From Ruminococcaceae bacterium UBA1320 (lineage in GTDB: Bacteria; Bacillota; Clostridia; Oscillospirales; Ethanoligenentaceae), in the NCBI GenBank assembly GCA_002306975.1, contig DBTI01000114.1, forward strand, positions 657 through 26,739: 26,083 nt of DNA. Direction: 5' to 3'. The notes under the pieces were generated by a model. That model was not told where the DNA came from. It worked only from the letters and a program-made list of their open reading frames with translations, and searched no databases. A program made the position numbers and the translations under genes. Shown piece after piece: positions 8,293 to 15,610 of the stretch. Every line of letters starts with the position of its first letter. Within the stretch, counting starts at the first letter, position 1.

Positions 8293-9267
8293 TCATTTTG
8301 CTATGCTGTTGTAGACGGCAAATGCATCGGTAATATCGTACTGTTCAGATTTGTGATTTCCGTCAGCGCCGGCCGTGACCAGAATATATTCTTTCCCGTT
8401 TTCTGTCGCGAGGCTGGCGAGGCATAAGCCGGCCTCATCGGTATATCCGGTTTTACCGCCTAAAATTTTGCCGCCGTTAATACCCGGATTTTTAATGTTT
8501 TCAAACATGGTGTTATAAAAGGTTATCCCGTCGGGGTGTATGTTCGTGGGTTGTGTTGTGTGGCGGGCAGAAGTGAATATTTTACGAAAAGTATCGCTTT
8601 GTAAAGCATAGCGAAGAAGAACAGCCAGATCCTTGACGGTTGAATAGTGGTTTTCATTTTGAAGCCCGGTCACATTGGTAAAATGGGTGTGATCCATTCC
8701 AAGAGCCACCGCCTTTTGATTCATCGCATCAACAAAATTTTGCTCCGAATCCGCAATATGGTCGGCAAGTCCAACAGAGCATTCGGCGCCGCTCGGCAAT
8801 AGCGTTCCGTATAAAAGATCGATTGCCGGGACATTCTCATTCGGTTGGAATCCGGCCATGGAAGCGTCTGCTTTGTACAGGTTCTGAAACATGGATTTGG
8901 GAAGATTTATTTTTTCCTGCAAATCGGGCAGATTCTCTATCGCGACGATCGCCGTCATAATTTTCGTCAAAGATGCCGGATAAATTTTTTCTTCACTGTT
9001 TTTCTGCATGAGAATTGTATTGTCGTCCAAACAGATCAGAATCGCATGAGGACTGTGCATATCGTCAGGTACTGTTGAAACAGAGGAATTTTTTGCGGTT
9101 GTGAACGGGGGACTGAAACCGGCATTATCATCACCGTTAGTTAAAGACAAACGTCTGCCATCAGTGCCAAATAGATTTCTGCAAAAAAATATGCCGATGA
9201 GAATTGACAAAATGAATACCAAAAATAAAATCAGCTTTGAATTTTTCTTTTTTCCTTGCCGTACCAT
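8293..9267 (-). CDS. D-alanyl-D-alanine carboxypeptidase, S11 family (DacF/DacA-like)
   Basis: Serine D,D-carboxypeptidase that trims the terminal D-Ala of peptidoglycan stem peptides. 324 aa. One N-terminal membrane segment at about residues 11-29 acts as an uncleaved anchor or signal. Active-site motifs are SLTK (S99/K102), SGA at 159-161 in place of the usual SxN, and KTG at 272-274. The Pro/Ser-rich stretch between anchor and enzyme is a linker. It lies downstream of a VanR/VanS-like pair, suggesting control by cell-wall stress. VanY of glycopeptide clusters is a different (M15) fold, so this is not VanY. Its ribosome site is inside an inverted repeat. Confidence 0.93.
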   Translation of the reverse strand: MVRQGKKKNSKLILFLVFILSILIGIFFCRNLFGTDGRRLSLTNGDDNAGFSPPFTTAKNSSVSTVPDDMHSPHAILICLDDNTILMQKNSEEKIYPASLTKIMTAIVAIENLPDLQEKINLPKSMFQNLYKADASMAGFQPNENVPAIDLLYGTLLPSGAECSVGLADHIADSEQNFVDAMNQKAVALGMDHTHFTNVTGLQNENHYSTVKDLAVLLRYALQSDTFRKIFTSARHTTQPTNIHPDGITFYNTMFENIKNPGINGGKILGGKTGYTDEAGLCLASLATENGKEYILVTAGADGNHKSEQYDITDAFAVYNSIAK

Positions 9268-9276
9268 ACTGAAACA

Positions 9277-9321
9277 GCTCCTTCTTCTGTGCTGTATTCA
9301 TTTAATCACAGAAGAAGGAGC
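9277..9321 (-). promoter_or_regulatory. Perfect inverted repeat sequestering the carboxypeptidase ribosome site
   Basis: GCTCCTTCTTCTGTG (9277-9291) and its exact complement (9307-9321) form a 15-bp perfect stem with a 15-nt loop, between the kinase stop (9361) and the carboxypeptidase start (9267). On the minus strand the 3' arm contains AGAAGGAG, the ribosome site 10 nt before the ATG, so folding would hide it. There is no U-run, which argues against a plain terminator. Confidence 0.75.
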
Positions 9322-9360
9322 AATGTATAAATATAAGCTTATCAATCTCTTAAGATTTTC

Positions 9361-10443
9361 TTATGAATGATAGGGAAGTGTCACAGTAAACAAGGTTTGT
9401 TCCCCGCCGCTTTCTGCCGCGATTGTGCCGCCGTGCGCGGTAACAATTTCTTTGGCGATTGCCAGACCAAGCCCCGCTCCGCCGGTATTCGTAGCGCGTG
9501 AGGAATCAAGCCGGTAGAACTTCTCAAAAATAGTCTCCAGCTTATGAGGCGGAATCGGATCACCGTGATTGGTGAACGTTAAGACGACACGCTCATCTTG
9601 CCGGTCAGCGTTTATATCAATTACACTGTTATCATAGCTATAGGCAATGGCATTTTTTAATATGTTGTTAAATACGCGGGCCAACTTGTCCGCGTCACCA
9701 ATAACGATGAGGTCATCCGGGACATGAACGGCAACCTGTTTTCCCTGCGGCGCCAGCATTGGATAAAATTCATCTGCCATCTGCTGGAGCATTACAATCA
9801 GGTTTATTTTGCTCTTGTTTAAAACAATAGTCTGTAGATTAAATCTTATAATTTCAAAAAACTCATTGATTAAATCTTCCAGTCTATAAGCTTTCTGTAA
9901 AGCGATTCCGGTATATTTTGTTTTTTGCTCCGCCGGCATGTCCTGTGCCTCGTCCAAAAGGCTTAGATATCCGATTACAGAAGCCAGCGGCGTTTTCAGG
10001 TCATGAGCCAAATAGGTAATCAGATCATTTTTTCGTTGCATCTCAGTTTCCATAAGCTGCTGTTGCCTTTGCGAGATGGCTTTGATCTTTGTAATCTGAG
10101 TTTCAATTTCATAATATTGTTGGGGGAGCACGAGGTCATCACTTTTCATGATGGAATTGATTGCGCCGGAAAGAAAACGGATGTCTTTCTTCCTTTTGTG
10201 ACGGGCATAGAAATAGGCTGAGAAGACTGTGCATAATGCAAAAACTGTTACTAACACAATAAAAATATAGATGAGATTTTGTTTTAATGATGACCAGATT
10301 TGGTTATACAACCATCGTTTGAAAACGCCGTTTAGCCCTTTATCCATCAGCCATATTGCGCTCATACAAAACAGAGGAATTCCAAAGAGGATAACGCAAG
10401 CGGTGATTATGACCTTGCTTTTATTTTTCAATTTTGTAGCCAA
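9361..10443 (-). CDS. VanS-like sensor histidine kinase
   Basis: Membrane histidine kinase of 360 aa. Two transmembrane helices at about residues 9-32 and 56-80 flank a very short external loop of about 25 residues. The H-box is LAHDLKTPLASVIGYLSLLD with phospho-acceptor H147; the rest (KYTGIALQKAYRLEDLINEFFEI, LQQMADEFYPML) is strikingly like VanS of glycopeptide resistance clusters. The N-box NNILKNAIAYS and the G-boxes (GGAGLGLAIAKEI) are present. The gene overlaps the response regulator by 23 nt. No vanH, ligase or vanX gene is in the window, so it may sense wall stress rather than give resistance. Confidence 0.93.
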   Translation of the reverse strand: MATKLKNKSKVIITACVILFGIPLFCMSAIWLMDKGLNGVFKRWLYNQIWSSLKQNLIYIFIVLVTVFALCTVFSAYFYARHKRKKDIRFLSGAINSIMKSDDLVLPQQYYEIETQITKIKAISQRQQQLMETEMQRKNDLITYLAHDLKTPLASVIGYLSLLDEAQDMPAEQKTKYTGIALQKAYRLEDLINEFFEIIRFNLQTIVLNKSKINLIVMLQQMADEFYPMLAPQGKQVAVHVPDDLIVIGDADKLARVFNNILKNAIAYSYDNSVIDINADRQDERVVLTFTNHGDPIPPHKLETIFEKFYRLDSSRATNTGGAGLGLAIAKEIVTAHGGTIAAESGGEQTLFTVTLPYHS

Positions 10444-11119
10444 CCCCCCAAACCGTTTTAATGTATTTCGGATGTTCTGCGGAATCGTGCATTTTTTCGC
10501 GTAGATGCCGGATATGGACCATTACCGTATTATTACTGTTGCTAAAATACTTATCGCCCCAAACTTTATGAAACAGTTCTTCCGAACTGACAACATTTCC
10601 GCAATTCGAACAAAGAACCCACAAAATCGAAAATTCTATAGGAGTGAGCGAGAGCTTCTTCTCATTTAGCATACACTCATGGGTGTCTATGCCTAAGACC
10701 AGACCGGAAAATGCAATCACTCGCTCCTCTTGCATGCACACATTGGAATTGTACCTTTTAAATCGCCTAAGCTGAGCTTTCACACGGGCTATCAGCTCCA
10801 ACGGATGGAATGGCTTGGTAATATAGTCATCCGCACCTAACGTAAGCCCGGTGATTTTATCGGTTTCTTCCTCTTTTGCGGTAAGCATAATGACCGGAAA
10901 GTTATGTTTTCCCCGGATAGTCTGACAGATTGAAAAACCGTCGACATCAGGCAGCATTACGTCTAATATCGCGAGGTCCAAATTTTCATTTTCAATACAA
11001 TGCAAAGCGTCAGTACCGTTATAGTATTTAAAAACATTGTAGTTTTCATTTTTCAGATAAACTTCAACAAGATCCGCGATTGCCTGTTCATCATCAACGA
11101 TTAAGATATTCATGTCCAT
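10421..11119 (-). CDS. VanR-like OmpR-family response regulator
   Basis: DNA-binding response regulator, 232 aa from the ATG at 11119 (MDMNILIVDDE). That start has AAAAGGAG 11 nt upstream; the longer frame starting at 11170 lacks such a site. The receiver domain has acidic D9/D10, phospho-acceptor D53, T in MLTAKE and K in TKPF. The C-terminal winged helix has LTPIEFSILWVL, HIRHLREKM and KTVWGVGYK. Receiver residues are very close to VanR (ADLVEVYLKNENY, KITGLTLGADDYITKPF). It is the first gene of the regulator-kinase pair. Likely targets are itself and the downstream carboxypeptidase (inference). Confidence 0.94.
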   Translation of the reverse strand: MDMNILIVDDEQAIADLVEVYLKNENYNVFKYYNGTDALHCIENENLDLAILDVMLPDVDGFSICQTIRGKHNFPVIMLTAKEEETDKITGLTLGADDYITKPFHPLELIARVKAQLRRFKRYNSNVCMQEERVIAFSGLVLGIDTHECMLNEKKLSLTPIEFSILWVLCSNCGNVVSSEELFHKVWGDKYFSNSNNTVMVHIRHLREKMHDSAEHPKYIKTVWGVGYKIEK

Positions 11120-11232
11120 GTGAATTTCTTCTCCTTTTGGGCAACTATCCCCATCATTATTATACTGCACACATTAAATCATTTGTAGAAAATCTCTTAT
11201 TAAAACCTTAAGATTTTCTTAAATTTCAACAG

Positions 11233-11266
11233 AAAAAAGGGCATCCCCAACAAAGTTTGGGACGCT
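11233..11266 (-). terminator. Intrinsic terminator after the YbaK-family gene
   Basis: On the minus strand GCGTCCCAAAC pairs with GTTGGGGATGC around a TTT loop (one G-U pair and one mismatch), followed by CC and TTTTTT. It sits about 55 nt past the stop of the minus-strand gene ending at 11320. Confidence 0.8.
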
Positions 11267-11319
11267 CTCTCAGTACAATAGCTATATACAGGGGTGAATC
11301 CTGCCGCTATCTATTCTGC

Positions 11320-11769
11320 TTAATCAATAAACTTTATCACATTGCTAAGCCGGATTATGTCTTTCGGAGCAATCTTCAATGTGTGTAATTCGTTACCGGA
11401 ACCTCCGTAAATATAGTCAAACGCCAAAAGCCGATTATCGAATATGCATGGCAGATTATGACCGATGAAGGGGATTGCCCCGGCATGATACCCTGTTGCC
11501 TTCAAAACATCGGCTTTTTCCGCCAGCTTCATTTTCGAAAAGCCTAAATCGATCTTCATTGCTTTAAAGTCAAGGCGTCCCCGCCCGGAGCTGACAATGC
11601 AGGCAATAAGTCCTTGTTCTGTATCCAAAATAAGCGTGGGCGCTGATTCCTCAATATCGAAATATTTTGCCGCATCCTGAGTTGTAATAATGGGGGCGTC
11701 GTGCTCAAGTATTTCAAAGTCACTGTTGTTAGAAGATAAGTAATTCTGTAATTCGTCCAATGTAAACAT
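11320..11769 (-). CDS. YbaK/EbsC-family (aminoacyl-tRNA editing-like) protein
   Basis: Stand-alone trans-editing fold, a family that includes Cys-tRNA(Pro) and Ala-tRNA(Pro) deacylases. 149 aa from the ATG at 11769 (MFTLDELQ), with AAGGAA 5 nt upstream; an in-frame start at 11808 lacks this. The family segment TGYHAGAIPFIGH (GxxxGAxPPfG-like) is present. However, the position of the lysine expected in the IAKTL-type motif reads SAPTL here, so a residue important for deacylation in studied members is missing; substrate and activity are uncertain. It diverges from the Rrf2 gene. A second YbaK-family gene lies at 20755. Confidence 0.85.
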   Translation of the reverse strand: MFTLDELQNYLSSNNSDFEILEHDAPIITTQDAAKYFDIEESAPTLILDTEQGLIACIVSSGRGRLDFKAMKIDLGFSKMKLAEKADVLKATGYHAGAIPFIGHNLPCIFDNRLLAFDYIYGGSGNELHTLKIAPKDIIRLSNVIKFID

Positions 11770-11845
11770 ATAAATTCCTTTTTTAAGGTTAAAATTTAAA
11801 AATAGCAATAGATCACAGCATATTTATAGTATATCACGAAATATG

Positions 11846-11874
11846 TTGACATTACACTTGTTTGTAATTATACT
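11846..11874 (+). promoter_or_regulatory. Promoter of the Rrf2 regulator gene
   Basis: TTGACA (11846-11851), 17-bp spacer, TATACT (11869-11874). The sequence just downstream (ATTCCTATATACATACTATAATA) is A/T-rich and vaguely like the box shared by other regulon promoters, which would fit autoregulation (inference). Confidence 0.82.
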
Positions 11875-11915
11875 ATTCCTATATACATACTATAATAAAT
11901 TAATGGAGTAGCAAT

Positions 11916-12353
11916 ATGAAAATTTCAACAAAAGGAAGATATGGTCTCAGGGCAATGCTCGACCTTGCTATTCATTCAAACGGTGAGCATATCTCACTGC
12001 TTAGTATCGCCAACAGGCAGGATGTTTCGGTAAATTATCTTGAACAGGTTTTTTCAATACTTCGAAAAGCGGGGTTTGTGGTAAGCGTAAAAGGTGCGCA
12101 GGGCGGATATTTGCTTGCGATGCCTGCGTCAAAGTTACATGTTGGTGATATCCTTCGTTGTCTTGAAGGCGATCTGTGCGTTGTCGACGAAAAAGAGAAC
12201 AATAAGGAATTAACCACAATTCAGCAATGCATTACAGAAAACGTCTGGGAAAAGATCAACGCGGCGGTAAGAGAAGCAGTTGACTCAATTACACTTGAGG
12301 ATCTCGTGGACGATTATAACGGGATTAATCAGTACCCAATGTTCTATATCTAA
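11916..12353 (+). CDS. Rrf2-family transcriptional regulator, CymR-like
   Basis: Winged-helix dimeric repressor of the Rrf2 family (IscR, CymR, NsrR), 145 aa, normal length. The DNA-binding N-terminus MKISTKGRYGLRAMLDLA and the helix-turn-helix SLLSIANRQDVSVNYLEQVFSILRKAGFV are typical. Cysteines lie at 82, 88 and 105; by hand alignment only C105 falls on one of the three IscR Fe-S ligand positions, so a classical [2Fe-2S] site is doubtful and a CymR-like, cysteine-status mechanism is more likely. It is the first gene of the plus-strand sulfur/nitrogenase-like block, with its own promoter and terminator. Start ATG at 11916 with GGAG upstream. Confidence 0.9.
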   Translation: MKISTKGRYGLRAMLDLAIHSNGEHISLLSIANRQDVSVNYLEQVFSILRKAGFVVSVKGAQGGYLLAMPASKLHVGDILRCLEGDLCVVDEKENNKELTTIQQCITENVWEKINAAVREAVDSITLEDLVDDYNGINQYPMFYI

Positions 12354-12383
12354 CACAGAAACATCGCTTATAGCAGGTTAAAA

Positions 12384-12453
12384 AAAAGAGGAACTGTTTT
12401 TCGTCTTTCCACGCCGGAGGGCGGGGAGAGACATCCTCCGATTTTCCTTTTTT
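12384..12453 (+). terminator. Nested-hairpin terminator after the Rrf2 gene
   Basis: An outer A/T stem pairs 12384-12393 with 12444-12453 (GGAA/TTCC core plus A/U pairs). Inside is a 12-bp hairpin at 12403-12432 with one mismatch and a GGAG loop. The 3' arm of the outer stem is itself a U-run. The inner hairpin resembles the one at 2909-2937. Confidence 0.7.
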
Positions 12454-12546
12454 AAAATTATATTGCGATAACATCATGTATTTTGCAACAAAATAGACTG
12501 CCAAGTGAATAGAATATATTAATTTTACTAAAAGATATATTTATAG

Positions 12547-12575
12547 TTGACATTGGGTATTTATTGTTGTATCAT
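12547..12575 (+). promoter_or_regulatory. Promoter of the nitrogenase-like D/K operon
   Basis: TTGACA (12547-12552), 17-bp spacer, TATCAT (12570-12575). Expected start near 12582. Confidence 0.8.
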
Positions 12576-12585
12576 AATCACAATA

Positions 12586-12600
12586 AAACATATAATAATA
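12586..12600 (+). promoter_or_regulatory. Shared promoter box AAACATATAATAATA (copy 1), candidate operator
   Basis: This 15-mer is identical to 23912-23926, just after the -10 box of the hydrolase operon promoter. Its core ATATAATAATA also occurs at the nifB promoter (23649-23659, minus). Position overlapping or just past the start site suits a repressor site, perhaps for the Rrf2 protein (inference). Confidence 0.5.
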
Positions 12601-12623
12601 GTATAGATTAAGGAGGCGGCAGT

Positions 12624-12722
12624 ATGAAAACAGCAGGAACGATGACCAAAGCGTGTATAAAATGTATGTGCAGTGTTCCGGTTTGGATAATGCCACCGCT
12701 ATGCCTTCCTGCATTTTTTTAA
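12624..12722 (+). CDS. Short leader ORF with Cys codons upstream of the D/K operon (32 aa)
   Basis: An unannotated-type ORF beginning at ATG 12624 with a perfect AGGAGG 7 nt upstream and a consensus promoter 50 bp before that, so translation is well supported. Cys codons are at residues 11, 14, 16 and 27, with the dense run CIKCMCS; it includes the tandem ATG-TGC (Met-Cys) codons. The stop is 10 nt before a strong terminator which itself precedes the D-subunit gene. This layout is that of a leader peptide for ribosome-mediated attenuation sensing cysteine (and possibly methionine). A small Cys-rich functional peptide cannot be excluded. Confidence 0.7.
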   Translation: MKTAGTMTKACIKCMCSVPVWIMPPLCLPAFF

Positions 12723-12732
12723 TAAAACAGGG

Positions 12733-12766
12733 GGAACCGGCGGTCTTTGACTGTCGGTCCTTTTTT
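12733..12766 (+). terminator. Attenuator terminator before the nitrogenase-like D gene
   Basis: GGAACCGGCGGTC pairs with GACTGTCGGTCC around a TTT loop (12 bp with one bulged A and two G-U pairs), followed by TTTTTT. It ends 31 nt before the D-gene ATG and starts 10 nt after the leader ORF stop. Its 5' arm can pair with two places in the leader ORF instead: AACCGG with CCGGTT at 12678-12683, and GCGGT with ACCGC at 12695-12699. Transcription through it must be controlled for the operon to be expressed. Confidence 0.8.
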
Positions 12767-12797
12767 AACAACAATACCAAGTAAGGGGATGGGTTTA

Positions 12798-14279
12798 ATG
12801 AGTGATATCAATCTCAAGGCTCCCGAAGTGCAGATCAGGGAGGTAAGGCTCGGTTCAATAACCGGCTTTGAGGGTACTGCGGGCGAACTTGTCGATGCGG
12901 CTCGTTCAGGAAAACTTGCCGATACGTCTCGGCGTTTCAGCCAGTGTATGGGGTGCAGCGCAGGCAACGCGTTCTGCCAGCTTTGTATGATTAAGGATGC
13001 GGCAGTGGTTAACCACGCGCCGGTCGGCTGCGCAGGGGATTCCTTCAGTTTTAACTTTACCTATCGTGTCGGTCAGATGGAGCGGAAGCTTCCTGCCGCG
13101 ACCGGTCGTTATTTCAGCACCAACATTGAAGAAAAAGACACAATTTTCGGTGCTACTCAAAAACTTGAAGAAACGCTTCGCGAGGTTTACCGCAGGGTTC
13201 ATCCGAACGCGATATTCATTACGACCTCCTGCGCTTCCGGTATCATCGGTGATGATGTGGAGGGCGTTGCGGATTCAATGACAGAGGAACTTGGCATTCC
13301 CATAGTGGCGTGCTACTGCGAGGGCTTTAAATCAAAGATATGGACGACGGGTTTTGATTCCGCCTATCATGCCATTATCAGAAAGCTTGTAAAACCTCCA
13401 CGTAAGAAAACCAACAAGGTCAACATCGTTAACTTCTGGGGCAGTCATATTTTTGAAAAGATATTGGAGCCTCTCGGTTACGAAGCGCAGTATATCGTGC
13501 CGTTTTCCAACGTGAGCGATCTTGAATATATTTCAGAAGCGGCGGCGACCATTCAAGTCTGCCCGACGCTTGGAACATACATAGGCGCGGCGCTTGAACA
13601 GGTTTACGGAGTGCCGGAATTAAAATCCCCTCCCGCATACGGCATAGATGGCACAGACGAGTGGATGCGTGAGCTCGGGCGTGTTCTTCACCGTGAGGGA
13701 AAAATTGAAGAACTGATAAAAAGCGAGCATGAGCGTGTATTGCCGCAGCTTGAAAAATACCGCGAAAAGCTAAAAGGGAAAACGGCGTATGTCACAGCGG
13801 GAGCAGCTCACGGTCACGCGCTTATCGCTCTTTTAAAAGAGCTTGGGCTTGACGTTAAGGGTGCGGCGATTTTCCATCACGATCCGCTGTACGATAACGG
13901 AGATCCGGCATCAGACGCACTGGCGCATGATGTTAAAACCTACGGAGATATACAAAACTACAACGTTTGCAACAAACAGGCTTTTGAGCTTGTAAACATT
14001 TTAAACCGTGTGAACCCCGACATCATGATAGCGCGCCATGGCGGCATGACAGTCTGGGGAGCAAAGCTTGGTGTTCCCACCCTGCTTATCGGCGATGAGC
14101 AGTTCAGCTTTGGATATCAAGGCGTGCTCAACTATGCTTCACGCATTGTGGAAACAATCGAGAACAAGGAGTTTGTCAGCAATCTTGCGAAGCACAGCAC
14201 GATGCCTTACACCAGTTGGTGGTTAGAACAAAATCCGTTTTCATTCTTAGGGGGTAAACTTGATGTCGAGGTATATTGA
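12798..14279 (+). CDS. Nitrogenase component 1 alpha-like subunit (NifD-like reductase)
   Basis: Catalytic-subunit homologue of nitrogenase MoFe protein, 493 aa from ATG 12798 (AAGGGG 9 nt upstream). P-cluster-type cysteines appear at C53 (or C50), C78 in NHAPVGC and C145 in TSCASGIIGDD. The cofactor-holding cysteine equivalent to NifD C275 is C255 in QVCPTLGTYIG. The cofactor His442 is not apparent: the aligned region reads GDEQFSFGYQG (433-442). N-terminal C50-x2-C53-x6-C60-x2-C63 is a dense, unusual cysteine set. The protein likely forms a D2K2 complex with the next gene, is reduced by the NifH at 21286 and carries a NifB-derived cluster. Context points to sulfur-compound reduction rather than N2. 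Overlaps the K gene by 17 nt. Confidence 0.88.
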   Translation: MSDINLKAPEVQIREVRLGSITGFEGTAGELVDAARSGKLADTSRRFSQCMGCSAGNAFCQLCMIKDAAVVNHAPVGCAGDSFSFNFTYRVGQMERKLPAATGRYFSTNIEEKDTIFGATQKLEETLREVYRRVHPNAIFITTSCASGIIGDDVEGVADSMTEELGIPIVACYCEGFKSKIWTTGFDSAYHAIIRKLVKPPRKKTNKVNIVNFWGSHIFEKILEPLGYEAQYIVPFSNVSDLEYISEAAATIQVCPTLGTYIGAALEQVYGVPELKSPPAYGIDGTDEWMRELGRVLHREGKIEELIKSEHERVLPQLEKYREKLKGKTAYVTAGAAHGHALIALLKELGLDVKGAAIFHHDPLYDNGDPASDALAHDVKTYGDIQNYNVCNKQAFELVNILNRVNPDIMIARHGGMTVWGAKLGVPTLLIGDEQFSFGYQGVLNYASRIVETIENKEFVSNLAKHSTMPYTSWWLEQNPFSFLGGKLDVEVY

Positions 14280-15591
14280 ACAGCCGCGTTATTCATGTGC
14301 ACTGGGCGCGCAGCAGACAGTGGTCGCCATAAAAAGAGCCGTACCGGTTTTGCATTCAGGGCCGGGCTGCAGCGGCAAGATAAGCTCGCTGATCGGCCAA
14401 GGTGAGGCATACGCGGGCGGCAGCACGATTCCATGTACCAACTCAAGTGAGCCTGAGGTTGTGTTCGGCGGCGAGGAAAAGCTGCGCAGTGTTATAGGCG
14501 GCGCGCTCAAGGTTATTGACGCCGACCTTTATGTAGTACTTACAGGGTGTACCTCCGATATCGTCGGCGACGATATCGAAAGCGTAACAAATTCCTTCGG
14601 AGATGATGAAAAGCCGCTTGTCTTTGCCGAAACCGGCGGTTTTAAAAGCAATAACTACAAAAGCCATGAGGTCGTTGTAAACGCCATCATAGACCAATAT
14701 ACCGATAAACACCGCGATCTGGATGGGGTTATAAAAGGGCTTGTCAACGTTTTCGCAACTGTCCCTTACCAGGATCCTTACTGGAACGGCAATCTCTATG
14801 AGATAAAGCGCATACTCGAAGGCATAGGGCTTAAGGTAAACATTCTTTTCGGCCAGGATTCCGAGGGCCTCAGTGAATGGCGCAGTATCCCGAACGCCCA
14901 GTTTAATATTGTAGTCAGCAGCTGGGTGGGGCTTGGCATAGCCGAACACCTCAAAGATAAATACGGCACGCCGTATTTTCATTTTCCTTACCTGCCCATC
15001 GGCGGCATAGAAACCTCAAAATTTCTTCGCGGCGTAGGCGAATTCGGCGGGCTCGACAAAGATAAAGTCGAATCCTTCATAAAAAAAGAAGAGAAGAAGT
15101 TCTATTCGCACATAGAACGCACCGCCGACTTCATGCTGGAATTCCGATACGGCTTGCCCCGCCGCTTCTATACAATTCTTGATGCTACATATGCCATCGG
15201 CTTTTCAAAATATCTGTTAAACGAGCTTGGAATAATCCCGGCAAAGCAGTTTGTAATTGACGACACGCCGGAGGAATATCAAGACGGCATAAAGGCGGAG
15301 TTCGATCATATTTCCGAGTTGAGAAGCGCAGAAGTGGAATTTGATATCGACGGCGGCGCGGTGCAGGATAAAATACGCGCAGATGTCGCGGAAAGCGAAA
15401 CCAAGAACCGCTCGTTAATTCTGGGCAGCGGCTGGGAACGCGACCTTGCAAAAGAGATCGACGCCGACCTGTTGATCGTGAGTGTTCCGGTCACTTACAG
15501 GCTTGTTCTCAACTGCGGCTATGCCGGCTACAACGGAGGTCTTCGCGTAATCGAGGATATTTACGACAGGGTACTTGACACCTACAGATAA
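14263..15591 (+). CDS. Nitrogenase component 1 beta-like subunit (NifK-like)
   Basis: Partner subunit of the D-like protein, 442 aa from ATG 14263 (AGGGGG 8 nt upstream). P-cluster-type cysteines are C12, C36 in HSGPGC and C96 in LTGCTSDIVGDD; the family signature EVVFGGEEKLRSVI follows the second cysteine. The N-terminus is much shorter than true NifK, which carries about 60 extra residues before its first cluster cysteine. C58 is an additional cysteine. The C-terminal domain keeps the NifK/NifE-type fold segments (LILGSGWERDLA, VSVPVTYRLV). Translationally coupled to the D gene and followed closely by metN. Confidence 0.88.
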   Translation: MSRYIEQPRYSCALGAQQTVVAIKRAVPVLHSGPGCSGKISSLIGQGEAYAGGSTIPCTNSSEPEVVFGGEEKLRSVIGGALKVIDADLYVVLTGCTSDIVGDDIESVTNSFGDDEKPLVFAETGGFKSNNYKSHEVVVNAIIDQYTDKHRDLDGVIKGLVNVFATVPYQDPYWNGNLYEIKRILEGIGLKVNILFGQDSEGLSEWRSIPNAQFNIVVSSWVGLGIAEHLKDKYGTPYFHFPYLPIGGIETSKFLRGVGEFGGLDKDKVESFIKKEEKKFYSHIERTADFMLEFRYGLPRRFYTILDATYAIGFSKYLLNELGIIPAKQFVIDDTPEEYQDGIKAEFDHISELRSAEVEFDIDGGAVQDKIRADVAESETKNRSLILGSGWERDLAKEIDADLLIVSVPVTYRLVLNCGYAGYNGGLRVIEDIYDRVLDTYR

Positions 15592-15610
15592 AAAGCAGGA
15601 GGTGCGGCCC

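Noticed and set aside
8293..9267. VanY-type carboxypeptidase of a glycopeptide resistance operon
   Set aside because: SxxK, SGA and KTG motifs show an S11 serine enzyme, not the M15 zinc fold of VanY.
12541..12780. 79-aa minus-strand ORF opposite the D/K leader
   Set aside because: Antisense to the promoter, leader ORF and terminator; no ribosome site and low-complexity composition.
12603..12797. Longer D-gene start giving extra N-terminal residues from 12747
   Set aside because: That frame begins inside the terminator; ATG 12798 has a proper ribosome site and starts the conserved sequence.
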